Below, one piece after another: positions 13,927 through 21,692 of a DNA stretch of 29,708 nucleotides. Position numbers and translations under genes: made by a program. The notes under the pieces are model-generated. The model worked only from the letters and a program-made list of their open reading frames with translations. It did no database searches and was not told the origin of the DNA. Where the stretch lies: positions 1 through 29,708 of the IMG/VR virus record IMGVR_UViG_3300030106_006344, one strand, 5' to 3'. The DNA comes from a virus. The stretch's first letter is position 1. Each line of letters opens with the position of its first letter.

Positions 13927-14516
13927 ATATAGAAGCAAATTTTTATTATCTTGGACCATTATTATATCGAACTAAAGTTTTTAATGAGGACTTAATAAAA
14001 ATATTTAAGTTAAATCAAAGAAGTAAAAAGCTTGATCACAGAAGTAGATTAGCTGGACATATTAAAAAAGAACATACTTTTGAAGATTTAGATAAACTTA
14101 GAAAAATTTTAGATCCTTATCTATTGTCCTTTAATTCAGTTTATCAAGAATGGTACGGTGATAGAATAAAACCCTATAAGATAGAATCTGCTTGGATAAA
14201 TTCTATGGTAGCGGGTGAATACAACCCTGTTCATTGTCATGTAAACTGTAATTGGTCAGCTGTAATGTTTTTAAAAATACCCGATAAACTAAAACGGGAA
14301 CAAGAAAAACACATAGGCACTGCATCTAAACCAGGTAGTATAAGTTTTTTAGCAGGGCCTGTTGTAGAAAATTATATTAATTTTAAAACTTTTACTCCGC
14401 AAAATGGAGACTTATTTATATTTCCTAAAAATTTATATCATTTTGTTGAACCATTTAAATCAAAAGGAGAAAGGATATCGTTAGCCTTTAATTTAGAATA
14501 TGAAGATAATAGATAA
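13923..14516 (+). CDS. 2OG-Fe(II) oxygenase-family protein (Oxy_5-like)
   Basis: The pattern follows the 2OG-FeII_Oxy_5 (PF13759) type: WINSMVAGEYNPVHCHVNCN with H104-x-H106, a following VMFLKIP strand, NGDLFIFPKNLYHFVEPF with distal H173, and GERISLAFNLEY with R184. In that family H-x-H in place of H-x-D is usual as I recall it. The N-terminal half (LGPLLYRTKVFNEDLIKIF) is the helical front of the family. It overlaps both neighbours, the downstream one by 17 bases. Substrate unknown. Confidence 0.8.
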   Translation: MNIEANFYYLGPLLYRTKVFNEDLIKIFKLNQRSKKLDHRSRLAGHIKKEHTFEDLDKLRKILDPYLLSFNSVYQEWYGDRIKPYKIESAWINSMVAGEYNPVHCHVNCNWSAVMFLKIPDKLKREQEKHIGTASKPGSISFLAGPVVENYINFKTFTPQNGDLFIFPKNLYHFVEPFKSKGERISLAFNLEYEDNR

Positions 14517-14994
14517 TTTTATAGATCAAGAATCATTCAATATATTACAAAAGACTATGATTGGAGATGACAATCAATTTGCTTGGTATCACTCTCATTA
14601 TAAAAATTTTAAAGGAGATGGTATGTCTCAATTCATACACATGTTTTTTATGCCTTACACTTATCAAAGTAATTTTCATCCTTTGATACATCCTATACTA
14701 GATAAGTTACAGGCGACAGCTTTGATAAGAATTAAAGCTAATCTTACAATGAAAACTCCAAAACCTCATACCTGTCATTTTCATGTAGATGTTGCAGAAA
14801 ACTATAAACATTCAAAAACTGCTGTGTTTTATGTAAATACTAATAATGGTTATACGTTATTTAAAAAAGGAAAAAAGAAAGTTGCTAGCGTTGCAAATAG
14901 AATAGTTATCTTTGATGCCAAAGAAGAACACACAACTGTTACTCAAACAGATACCAATATTAGAGTGGTTATTAATTTAAATTTTTTTAATTAA
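14500..14994 (+). CDS. Compact 2OG-Fe(II) oxygenase-family protein
   Basis: At 164 residues this is the shortest of the seven. It has CHFHVDVAENYKHSKTAVFY with H95-x-D97, the NTNNGYTLF turn, NRIVIFDAKEEHTTVT with distal H144, and TNIRVVINLNFF with R155. All ligands of an active enzyme are present. This short type (HVD ... NTNNGYT ... NRIVIFD) is common in marine phage genomes. The ATG lies 17 bases before the upstream stop, so reinitiation or coupling is likely. Confidence 0.85.
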   Translation: MKIIDNFIDQESFNILQKTMIGDDNQFAWYHSHYKNFKGDGMSQFIHMFFMPYTYQSNFHPLIHPILDKLQATALIRIKANLTMKTPKPHTCHFHVDVAENYKHSKTAVFYVNTNNGYTLFKKGKKKVASVANRIVIFDAKEEHTTVTQTDTNIRVVINLNFFN

Positions 14995-15527
14995 TGTCAA
15001 TTTATTTTAAGCAAAGTAAAAATTTTATGACGGAGAATAATATTAAGTTTATAGAGAAAACCGTTTTAAATGATAACTTTCCATATTTTTTTAATTCTAA
15101 TACATTAACAAACAAAGACGATGCTTTTTTTAGTCACCAAGTATTGCAAAGATTAGAACTATCTCCTAATTATACCCCTGTTAATTCAGAAGCTTTTGCA
15201 CCTACCATAGATATTCTTAACAACTTTGTTAATTCAATATCTGAAAAAGTAAATTTTTATACACGAATTTCCTATAACATGACTTTTAATAATGGGTATG
15301 AAAAAAGCGGAACGCATATAGATCATGAATATCCACACAAACAAATAATAATTTATTTAAACGATGCAGATAAAAAATCAAAAACCTGTATAGTGGATGA
15401 AAAAGATAAAGTAATTAAAAGCATTAGCCCTGAAAAATATAAAGGTATATGCTTTGATGCTCAACGTCATTTTAATTATAATCCTGCAACCAAACATAGA
15501 TTGATACTAGTAGCTACATTTATATGA
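14994..15527 (+). CDS. 2OG-Fe(II) oxygenase-family protein
   Basis: YEKSGTHIDHEYPHKQIIIY gives H108-x-D110, YLNDADKKSK and TCIVDEKDKV follow as strands, KGICFDAQRHFNYNPAT gives distal H159 and KHRLILVATF gives R169. The order and spacing match the short phage-type oxygenases such as its upstream neighbour, but sequence identity looks low, so this is not a recent duplicate. The first base of its ATG is the last base of the previous stop. It ends in an ATGA overlap with the next gene. Confidence 0.83.
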   Translation: MSIYFKQSKNFMTENNIKFIEKTVLNDNFPYFFNSNTLTNKDDAFFSHQVLQRLELSPNYTPVNSEAFAPTIDILNNFVNSISEKVNFYTRISYNMTFNNGYEKSGTHIDHEYPHKQIIIYLNDADKKSKTCIVDEKDKVIKSISPEKYKGICFDAQRHFNYNPATKHRLILVATFI

Positions 15528-16096
15528 TAAATAACTTTATAGAAAAATATACGATTGATAAAAAAATTTGTAGAGGACTGATAGAGTTATTTGAAAATAA
15601 CTCTGATAAACATAACCGGGGTATATTAAATTCCAGAAGAGCAGACTCTGTTAAAAAATCTACCGATATTAGTATTCCTAGTAATTATAATAAAAGTAAA
15701 TACTTCACTGATTATTTAAAAGAACTAACCAAAGCATTAAATAAATATCAAAAAAAATATATTTATAGTGATAAACATCAATGCATGTATGGTATATGTG
15801 AAAACATAAACATACAAAAATATAAACCAAAAGAAGGTTTTTATATTTGGCATCATGAAAACGATGGAACTTTTGAAAGTAAAAATAGACATCTGGTATT
15901 TATGACTTATTTAAATGATGTGAAGAATGGTGGTACAGCATTTTTATATCAAAATAAAAAATTTCAAGCTAAAACAGGATCTACATTAATATGGCCTGCA
16001 ACGTGGACACATACTCATAAAGGAGTTATTTCTAAGACACAAACTAAATATATTATTACCGGGTGGTATAGTTATTATAACAATGATAAAGCATAA
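15524..16096 (+). CDS. 2OG-Fe(II) oxygenase-family protein with H-x-E motif
   Basis: GFYIWHHENDGTFESKNRHL places H110-x-E112 where most relatives have H-x-D. VFMTYLNDVKNGGTAFLYQ is the usual next strand, GSTLIWPATWTHTHKGV supplies distal H163 or H165, and QTKYIITGWYSY supplies K175 in place of the usual Arg. The WHxE / THTH / KYIxTGW set is, as I recall it, a coherent subfamily rather than decay, so activity is plausible. It overlaps the next gene by 14 bases. Substrate unknown. Confidence 0.82.
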   Translation: MINNFIEKYTIDKKICRGLIELFENNSDKHNRGILNSRRADSVKKSTDISIPSNYNKSKYFTDYLKELTKALNKYQKKYIYSDKHQCMYGICENINIQKYKPKEGFYIWHHENDGTFESKNRHLVFMTYLNDVKNGGTAFLYQNKKFQAKTGSTLIWPATWTHTHKGVISKTQTKYIITGWYSYYNNDKA

Positions 16097-16679
16097 TTTA
16101 TTTCCAACTCTTATAACTGAAACAAATAATTTTCTATCTAGTATTCAATGCAATGATATATACAAGTATATTGTTAATAATAAAAAACTATTAAATAAAC
16201 ACCCTGCTATTACTACAGATCAATCAGGGTCTAGTCATTCTTCTATATCTAATTTTTTAATGCAGGTTCAAGGAGATGTACCTTCATGCTATAATATTAT
16301 CAATACAATCTTAGATACAAGTAAAGATTATTTAAAGACCTCATCTTTTAGTGCAAAGAATAGGTTAGACAATTCGTGGTTTAATATTCAAACTAAAGAC
16401 TCTATGTTAAAAGAACATACACATCCTTTATCTGTTTTATCTGGAGTAATTTTTATTAAGTCAGATAAAAACTCTAGCAAAGTTTATTTTGAAAATCCTA
16501 ATCCTTTTTTAAAGATAACTTCATTTAATGAAGGTAATAATCCTCACAGTTCTAAATCGTTTTCTTTTGTAGCAACCCCAGGCACAATGTTATTATTCCC
16601 TGCTTGGTTAACTCATGGCTCAAATAACGTAGCAAATAAAAGTAAAGAAAGAATTGTGTTAAGCTTTAATATTGTGTGA
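16083..16679 (+). CDS. 2OG-Fe(II) oxygenase-family protein (Oxy_5-like)
   Basis: This is the second protein of the 2OG-FeII_Oxy_5 kind. SWFNIQTKDSMLKEHTHPLS gives H112-x-H114, SVLSGVIFIK follows, GTMLLFPAWLTHGSNN gives distal H178 and KERIVLSFNIV gives R190. The start MIKHNLFPTLITETNNF matches the usual 'FPTxI' opening of that family. The gene begins inside the end of its upstream neighbour, and its TGA stop overlaps a GTG start of the next gene (GTGA). It closes the oxygenase run. Confidence 0.83.
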   Translation: MIKHNLFPTLITETNNFLSSIQCNDIYKYIVNNKKLLNKHPAITTDQSGSSHSSISNFLMQVQGDVPSCYNIINTILDTSKDYLKTSSFSAKNRLDNSWFNIQTKDSMLKEHTHPLSVLSGVIFIKSDKNSSKVYFENPNPFLKITSFNEGNNPHSSKSFSFVATPGTMLLFPAWLTHGSNNVANKSKERIVLSFNIV

Positions 16680-16987
16680 CTTTTTTAAATAAATTAAAAG
16701 ACAAAAAATTTGCATCTCAGAGTCAGAGAAAAAAAGAACTGTGGGATGTCGAAGGTATATTACATAATCAAAATTTAAAGTTTGATTTACGACCTTTAAA
16801 AAATAATGGTAAACAAGGATCTTTCAAAACTCAGGCTGACAAGATTGTTTATGATATAAAAGATCAATATATTATTGTGGATGTACCCGAGCTTCATACA
16901 TATTTAAAAGAGAAAAAGCTAAAAAAGGTAGTCTTGGAGGAGTTGATCTCTGCCCTGGAGTGGAATATAATACTACCAAAAATATAA
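16676..16987 (+). CDS. Hypothetical protein before nozzle gene (103 aa)
   Basis: The start is a GTG overlapping the previous stop as GTGA, with no good alternative ATG. The product (LNKLKDKKFASQSQRKKELW, then DVEGILHNQNLKFDLRPLKN) is charged, with a KQGSFKTQADKIVYDIKDQY segment and a helical C-terminus. I recall similar small proteins just before the nozzle gene of marine podoviruses, so it may serve tail assembly. No known domain. The ATG of the nozzle gene follows 23 bases after the stop. Confidence 0.7.
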   Translation: MTFLNKLKDKKFASQSQRKKELWDVEGILHNQNLKFDLRPLKNNGKQGSFKTQADKIVYDIKDQYIIVDVPELHTYLKEKKLKKVVLEELISALEWNIILPKI

Positions 16988-17010
16988 AAACTCTATATAA
17001 TACGGGAGTT

Positions 17011-18978
17011 ATGCTACAGAAACTTAATTTTAAACCCGGATTTAATAAACAAGCTACAGATTCAGGGGCAGAAGGCCAATGGGTTGACGGCGATTTTGTT
17101 AGATTTAGATATGGATTACCAGAAAAAATAGGTGGTTGGGAACAATTAACAGTAAGTCAAGAAACATTACCAGGAGCAGCTAGAGCTCAACATGCATTTA
17201 CCAGTTTTGGTGGTGAAAAATATGTAGCGATTGGAACATCTCAAGGTTTATTTTTATACTACGACGAAGCCTTTTATGACATTACCCCATTAGATTCTCA
17301 ACTCGTTGGGGCGGCTACTTTTGATACCGTCAATGGATCAGCTGAAGTAACTGTTAATTTTAGTGGTCATGGATTAGAAGTAGGAAGATATATTACTTTT
17401 GATACCATGAGTGTGACTCCAGGTGGTTTTAGCTCGGCTCTAACATTTACCGAAAAAGCTTTTGAGATTAGAGATGTTACAACCAACACTTTTAAAATTA
17501 CAACTCCTATAGCCGCTGGAGCTGGAGCAACAACTTCTACAGGGTCTGCAACTATTAAGCCGTATGTCACGGTGGGTCCAACATTTCAAACTAGAGGTTA
17601 TGGTTGGAGCACATATCTTTGGGGTGATTCTACATGGGGAACGTCTCGAACAGTAAGTAACGTTATTCTAGATCCAGGCATCTGGAGCCTTGATAACTTT
17701 GGAGAAGTATTAGTTGCAACTATTTTTAACGGAAAAACTTTTACTTGGGACGCAGGTGCATCTGCACCTAGAGGAAACAGGGCCTCTCAAACTACAACAA
17801 ATTTTCAAACAACCAATAATCCTACAGCTAGCAGATTAACTTTGGTATCTGATAGAGATAGACACTTATTTCATTTTGGAACTGAAACAACTATCGGAGA
17901 TTCAACTACACAAGATCCGATGTTTGTAAGATTTTCTAATCAAGAAGATTTAAATACTTATGCACCAACAGCTACTAACACTGCAGGGTCGTTTAGACTA
18001 GACACAGGAAACAAGATTGTAGCTGCTATACAAGGTAAAGATTATGTATTTTGTATAACAGATCAAGCTGCTTATGTTATTCAATTCGTTGGTCCACCAT
18101 TTACTTTTTCTGTAAGACAGGTTGGTACTAATTGTGGATGTATTAGTCCTAAAGGTGTATCGTATGCAAACGGAGCTGTGTGGTGGATGTCAGCTGAAGG
18201 AGGATTCTTTGTCTTCGATGGTACAGTTAAATCATTACCATGTTTAGTTGAGGACTTTGTATTTAGTACAGATGGAGATAATTTAGGAATAAACTATGGA
18301 GCATCTGATATTGTTTATTCATCACCTAACGCTTTATACACAGAGATAAATTGGTTCTATCCTAAATCTGGATCTGAACAAATTGATAGATGTGTAACTT
18401 ATAATTATTCTGAAAACGTATTTACAACTTCTTCATTGGATAGATCAAGCTATCAAGATCAAGGTGTATATTCTGAACCCTACGCAACAGATTATAATTC
18501 TACAGATACACCTGTATTTTCTGACATTAATGGTCTAACAAATCGGTTTGGTGCATCAATATATTATTGTCATGAAAAAGGAGACGATCAAGTAAATAGC
18601 TCTGGTACTACATCTATTAATGCATTTATTAAATCTGGAGACTGGGACATTACATCGAGAAGAAGTGCACTAGGACAGATGACAGGGGTAGCAGACTATA
18701 GAGGAGATGGTGAGTTCTTTATGTCAGTAAAAAGATTTATACCTGATTTTAAATATTTACGTGGTAATTCTACGGTTACATTGTTTTTAAATGACTATCC
18801 AGATAATGCTCCTGTAGGATCTCCACTTGGGCCCTTTACAATAACTAAAACCACTGATAAGATAGATACAAGAGCTAGAGGAAGACTAGTAGCTATTCAA
18901 ATAGCCAATACATCTACAGGCGAGTCTTGGAGATATGGAACCTTTAGACTTGATGCACAACCAGATGGAAGAAGATAA
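17011..18978 (+). CDS. Tail nozzle / P22 gp10-like stabilisation protein
   Basis: The reading frame extends back to a GTG at 16960 inside the previous gene. The ATG at 17011 gives the family's usual opening, MLQKLNFKPGFNKQATD, and is preferred even though its GGGAG site is very close. Residues about 20-45 hold QWVDGDFVRFRYGLPEKIGG, the signature of P22 gp10-like plug/nozzle proteins, followed by beta-propeller-like repeats (DRDRHLFHFGTE, YVFCITDQAAYVIQFVGPPF, GAVWWMSAEGGFFVFDGTV). The family forms the end of the short tail below the adaptor. A W199-x4-W204-x4-W209 motif matches the Trp repeats of the protein at 7966. It lies 9.5 kb from the adaptor genes, with the fibre and oxygenase genes between. 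Confidence 0.85.
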   Translation: MLQKLNFKPGFNKQATDSGAEGQWVDGDFVRFRYGLPEKIGGWEQLTVSQETLPGAARAQHAFTSFGGEKYVAIGTSQGLFLYYDEAFYDITPLDSQLVGAATFDTVNGSAEVTVNFSGHGLEVGRYITFDTMSVTPGGFSSALTFTEKAFEIRDVTTNTFKITTPIAAGAGATTSTGSATIKPYVTVGPTFQTRGYGWSTYLWGDSTWGTSRTVSNVILDPGIWSLDNFGEVLVATIFNGKTFTWDAGASAPRGNRASQTTTNFQTTNNPTASRLTLVSDRDRHLFHFGTETTIGDSTTQDPMFVRFSNQEDLNTYAPTATNTAGSFRLDTGNKIVAAIQGKDYVFCITDQAAYVIQFVGPPFTFSVRQVGTNCGCISPKGVSYANGAVWWMSAEGGFFVFDGTVKSLPCLVEDFVFSTDGDNLGINYGASDIVYSSPNALYTEINWFYPKSGSEQIDRCVTYNYSENVFTTSSLDRSSYQDQGVYSEPYATDYNSTDTPVFSDINGLTNRFGASIYYCHEKGDDQVNSSGTTSINAFIKSGDWDITSRRSALGQMTGVADYRGDGEFFMSVKRFIPDFKYLRGNSTVTLFLNDYPDNAPVGSPLGPFTITKTTDKIDTRARGRLVAIQIANTSTGESWRYGTFRLDAQPDGRR

Positions 18979-20078
18979 TGAGTGTAGATAAAAAAATATC
19001 ATATGAAAAAGATAAACCTGCAGTGCAAGGTGGTGTAGAAAATTATCTGGGTAGACAACCAGAAGTTCAAGCTCCAAGAAAATGGAAATCATCTCCTGAT
19101 AAACCAGAAACAGAATTAGCTTATATTACAAAAGCAGAAAAAGATTTAATTTTAAAAGCAAACATACACGGTGGATTAGAAAAGGGACCTAATATGGGTC
19201 CATCTGGAATTATGTCATTAGATAGTTTTGGTGATATAGGTGGAGCAGGTGCAGCTGGGGTAGATACAGCAGCTAGTGGTGAAGCTATGGCAGGCAGGGG
19301 TTTTTCTGGTAAAGGACCAAATGAAACACAATCTGCATTTGATGCAAGAAAAAGAAATCAAAGAGAAATTTTACAAAAAGCTGAACAACGACAAGCTGAA
19401 AGATTAGGTTATAGAGAACGTAAAAACATATCTGATTTTAAATCTAGAAAACCAATGGCAAAGTTTGGCATGAATATATTAAGTGGTCTTATGTCATTAA
19501 TTAATCCAGCTCTTGGTTTATTCACAAGAGGTATAAATTTTTTTGGAGACAAGCTTCAAGACCTTAGAGGTTATAATCCTGATGGAACTCCTAGAACTCA
19601 AGCAGAGTATGAAAAAGCTAGACTAGATAGACAATTAACTAATAGATTAGATAATTTATATGATCGAAAACTTTCAGGTAAAAATTACAGTCAAAAAAAT
19701 ATTGACATGTTAGAAGCAATGGGTGTTACGACATCAAAAGGTAATATTAAATCAGCTATTGAAAGAGATATTATAAACGAGCCAGAGATGCCACTGTTTT
19801 CAAAAACTTATATATCAAGTTTAGCTCAACCTAAGGTCAATACAATAGTACCACCAGCGAAGCCTTCAATAAAAGAAGGTATTCAAACTATTGATGTAGG
19901 AATTAATGACCCTGCATTTGATAATCAGTTGATAGCAGATGCTAGTTATGATCAACAAAAAAATGTGTTAGAAAATATTCTTAATACCGAAGACACTGGT
20001 GTAGGTGAGTTTATAGAAGACAAAGAACAAAAAGATAAAAGACAACAAGAATTGTTAAATGAAATAATGACAGGATAA
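18978..20078 (+). CDS. Virion protein with membrane-like segment (366 aa)
   Basis: The ATG overlaps the nozzle stop (TAATG). Residues about 48-81 (AYITKAEKDLILKANIHGGL, then GPSGIMSLDSF) form a motif seen in structural proteins of marine podoviruses. A charged helix lies at 120-155 (RKRNQREILQKAEQRQAERL). Residues 164-190 (GMNILSGLMSLINPALGLF...) are a hydrophobic or amphipathic segment long enough to cross or coat a membrane. The rest is polar and probably disordered. Position after the nozzle and before the large internal proteins suggests an ejection or internal virion protein; no enzymatic motif is present. Confidence 0.7.
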   Translation: MSVDKKISYEKDKPAVQGGVENYLGRQPEVQAPRKWKSSPDKPETELAYITKAEKDLILKANIHGGLEKGPNMGPSGIMSLDSFGDIGGAGAAGVDTAASGEAMAGRGFSGKGPNETQSAFDARKRNQREILQKAEQRQAERLGYRERKNISDFKSRKPMAKFGMNILSGLMSLINPALGLFTRGINFFGDKLQDLRGYNPDGTPRTQAEYEKARLDRQLTNRLDNLYDRKLSGKNYSQKNIDMLEAMGVTTSKGNIKSAIERDIINEPEMPLFSKTYISSLAQPKVNTIVPPAKPSIKEGIQTIDVGINDPAFDNQLIADASYDQQKNVLENILNTEDTGVGEFIEDKEQKDKRQQELLNEIMTG

Positions 20079-20242
20079 TGGCTAAAGTTACAGCATACAT
20101 ACCAGAGCCTAAACCTGAATACGATGCAGAAAATCAAAGGCAGGTTTTAGAAGCTTTAAATACTTTGCAACAACAACTTAATTTTTCTTTTCAACAAGAT
20201 TTAAAAAACGAACAAGAGACATTTAATTATTTTTTAACATGA
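20078..20242 (+). CDS. Very small phage protein (54 aa)
   Basis: The ATG overlaps the previous stop (TAATG) and the stop overlaps the next ATG as ATGA, so this frame fills the whole gap. The product starts MAKVTAYIPEPKPEYDAENQ, continues as one helix (RQVLEALNTLQQQLNFSFQQ) and ends DLKNEQETFNYFLT. Similar short proteins with a 'QQLNFSFQQDLKNEQETFNYF' end occur at this place in marine podovirus contigs as I recall. It is most likely a small virion or assembly protein. Confidence 0.8.
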   Translation: MAKVTAYIPEPKPEYDAENQRQVLEALNTLQQQLNFSFQQDLKNEQETFNYFLT

Positions 20243-20589
20243 GTATATTTTATAAAAACCAAGGTTTTAAACAATCTGACACAGCTAAAGCTACTGTGCT
20301 TACTTGTCCTACCGATGGGGCAATTATAGTTAAAAGTATATATTGTGCAAACAATGATGCATCATCATCTATCGTAGTAAATATGAATTTTGTTGACTCA
20401 TCTGATTCTAGTACTGAGTACGAATTTTTTCGAGATGATGTGCCAGCTAAGTCGCAAGTAAATGCTTCACCTCAGGGCTTGAATTTAGAAGCAGGAGATG
20501 CTATAACTGTACAAGCAGCTACAGGCAGTAATAAGATACAAGGCCTGATAAGTTATGCGCTTATAAACAGAGAGAATGAAAACGGATAA
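20239..20589 (+). CDS. Small beta-rich virion protein (116 aa)
   Basis: The product starts MSIFYKNQGFKQSDTAKATV and alternates strands throughout (LTCPTDGAIIVKSIYCANND, SSIVVNMNFVDSSD, NLEAGDAITVQAATGSNKIQ), ending in a GLISYALI strand. This fits a single beta-sandwich domain of the kind found in phage surface or fibre-associated proteins. It is linked to its upstream neighbour by ATGA and overlaps the next gene by 14 bases. No catalytic pattern is seen; a virion role is inferred from fold type and place. Confidence 0.7.
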   Translation: MSIFYKNQGFKQSDTAKATVLTCPTDGAIIVKSIYCANNDASSSIVVNMNFVDSSDSSTEYEFFRDDVPAKSQVNASPQGLNLEAGDAITVQAATGSNKIQGLISYALINRENENG

Positions 20590-20770
20590 TGTATATAAAA
20601 TAGATTGCACTACGATAACTACGTGGCGTAATACTAAAACTGGTGAAGTATTTAAAGAAAAGAAAGAAGGAACTGATATAGTTCAAGATGTAACTGTACA
20701 AGTTTCTCCGAAAGGCTTAGACATAATGCAGAAAGTAATGAATCAAAAAAATGATAAACCAAAAACCTAA
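20576..20770 (+). CDS. Small hypothetical protein (64 aa)
   Basis: The short product starts MKTDNVYKIDCTTITTWRNT and continues KTGEVFKEKKEGTDIVQDVT, a beta hairpin-like stretch, then a helix (GLDIMQKVMNQK). It overlaps the upstream gene by 14 bases and the glycosyltransferase by 20 bases. Strong positional packing and normal codon use support a real gene. Function unknown. Confidence 0.65.
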   Translation: MKTDNVYKIDCTTITTWRNTKTGEVFKEKKEGTDIVQDVTVQVSPKGLDIMQKVMNQKNDKPKT

Positions 20771-21692
20771 CGGCGGAACTGAATTACAATTCGACTATTT
20801 ATCAAAATACGTTGATGCAAAATTATTAAGTGAAGTACAGATCTGTACATCTGTGCCAGAAAAAATTCCATTACATCCTACAAAAGTAAATATCTTATGG
20901 CAAAAAAATTCTTACGATCAAAGTAATTTATATCCATGGTTTAAAGATAAATCTAATCATGACAAGTATGACTGGTATGTATTTAATAGTCATTGGACTT
21001 ATGAAAAATTTAGAAATCATTTTGATATACCTACACATAAATCTGTAGTAATTAAAAATGGTATAGATAAGATTGGTAAATCAGCACCCTATCAACAAGG
21101 TCAACCTATAAAAATTATTCATCAAAACACACCGTGGCGAGGATTGTCAGTATTATTAGGAGCTATGCAACTAATAAAAAATCCTTTGATAAGTTTAGAT
21201 GTGTATTCGTCTTGTGAGATATACGGAAAAGATTTTTATGAAAGAAACGATCATAACTATAAAGAATTATATAAACAAGCAGAACAATTAGATAACGTAA
21301 ATTACATTGGGTACAAACCAAATGGATTTATAAAAGATCACATGCATACGTATAACATGTATGTTTATCCAAGTATTTTTGAGGAGACATTTTGCATATC
21401 ACTATTGGAAGCAATGGCTGCAGGGTTGTATTGTATTACAACTAATTATGGCGCTCTGTTCGAAACAGGAGCAGAGTTTCCAATGTATATACCTTATGAA
21501 AAAGATTATAGATTACTAGCTAAAAAATTTGCATACGGTATAGAAGCTGCTGCTAATAGTTTACATGAAGAACAAATACATAATCATTTAGAATGTCAAT
21601 CTGCATATGCACAAACATACTACGGTTGGAATAAAATTGGTACATCTTGGAAAAGATTTTTGGAAGGAGCGGTAAATGCAAAAAAGTCCTAA
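20751..21692 (+). CDS. GT4-type glycosyltransferase (GT-B fold)
   Basis: The product has the C-terminal GT4 signature: MYVYPSIFEETFCISLLEAM with E212-x7-E220, the pair that contacts the nucleotide-sugar ribose, then AAGLYCITTNYGALFE. The nucleotide-binding half starts near KIIHQNTPWRGLSVLLGAMQ (121-140), with the usual TPWRGL basic/Gly contact. The N-terminal half is shorter than in cellular GT4 enzymes, so acceptor binding may be reduced or specialised. It would add a hexose to a glycan or protein. The next gene, a GT-A enzyme, starts 17 bases before its end, so the two are one unit. Confidence 0.85.
   Translation: MINQKPNGGTELQFDYLSKYVDAKLLSEVQICTSVPEKIPLHPTKVNILWQKNSYDQSNLYPWFKDKSNHDKYDWYVFNSHWTYEKFRNHFDIPTHKSVVIKNGIDKIGKSAPYQQGQPIKIIHQNTPWRGLSVLLGAMQLIKNPLISLDVYSSCEIYGKDFYERNDHNYKELYKQAEQLDNVNYIGYKPNGFIKDHMHTYNMYVYPSIFEETFCISLLEAMAAGLYCITTNYGALFETGAEFPMYIPYEKDYRLLAKKFAYGIEAAANSLHEEQIHNHLECQSAYAQTYYGWNKIGTSWKRFLEGAVNAKKS

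Noticed and set aside
16960-17010. GTG start 17 codons upstream for the nozzle gene
   Set aside because: It lies inside the preceding gene, and the extra residues do not look like the family's N-terminus, which starts MLQKLNF at 17011.
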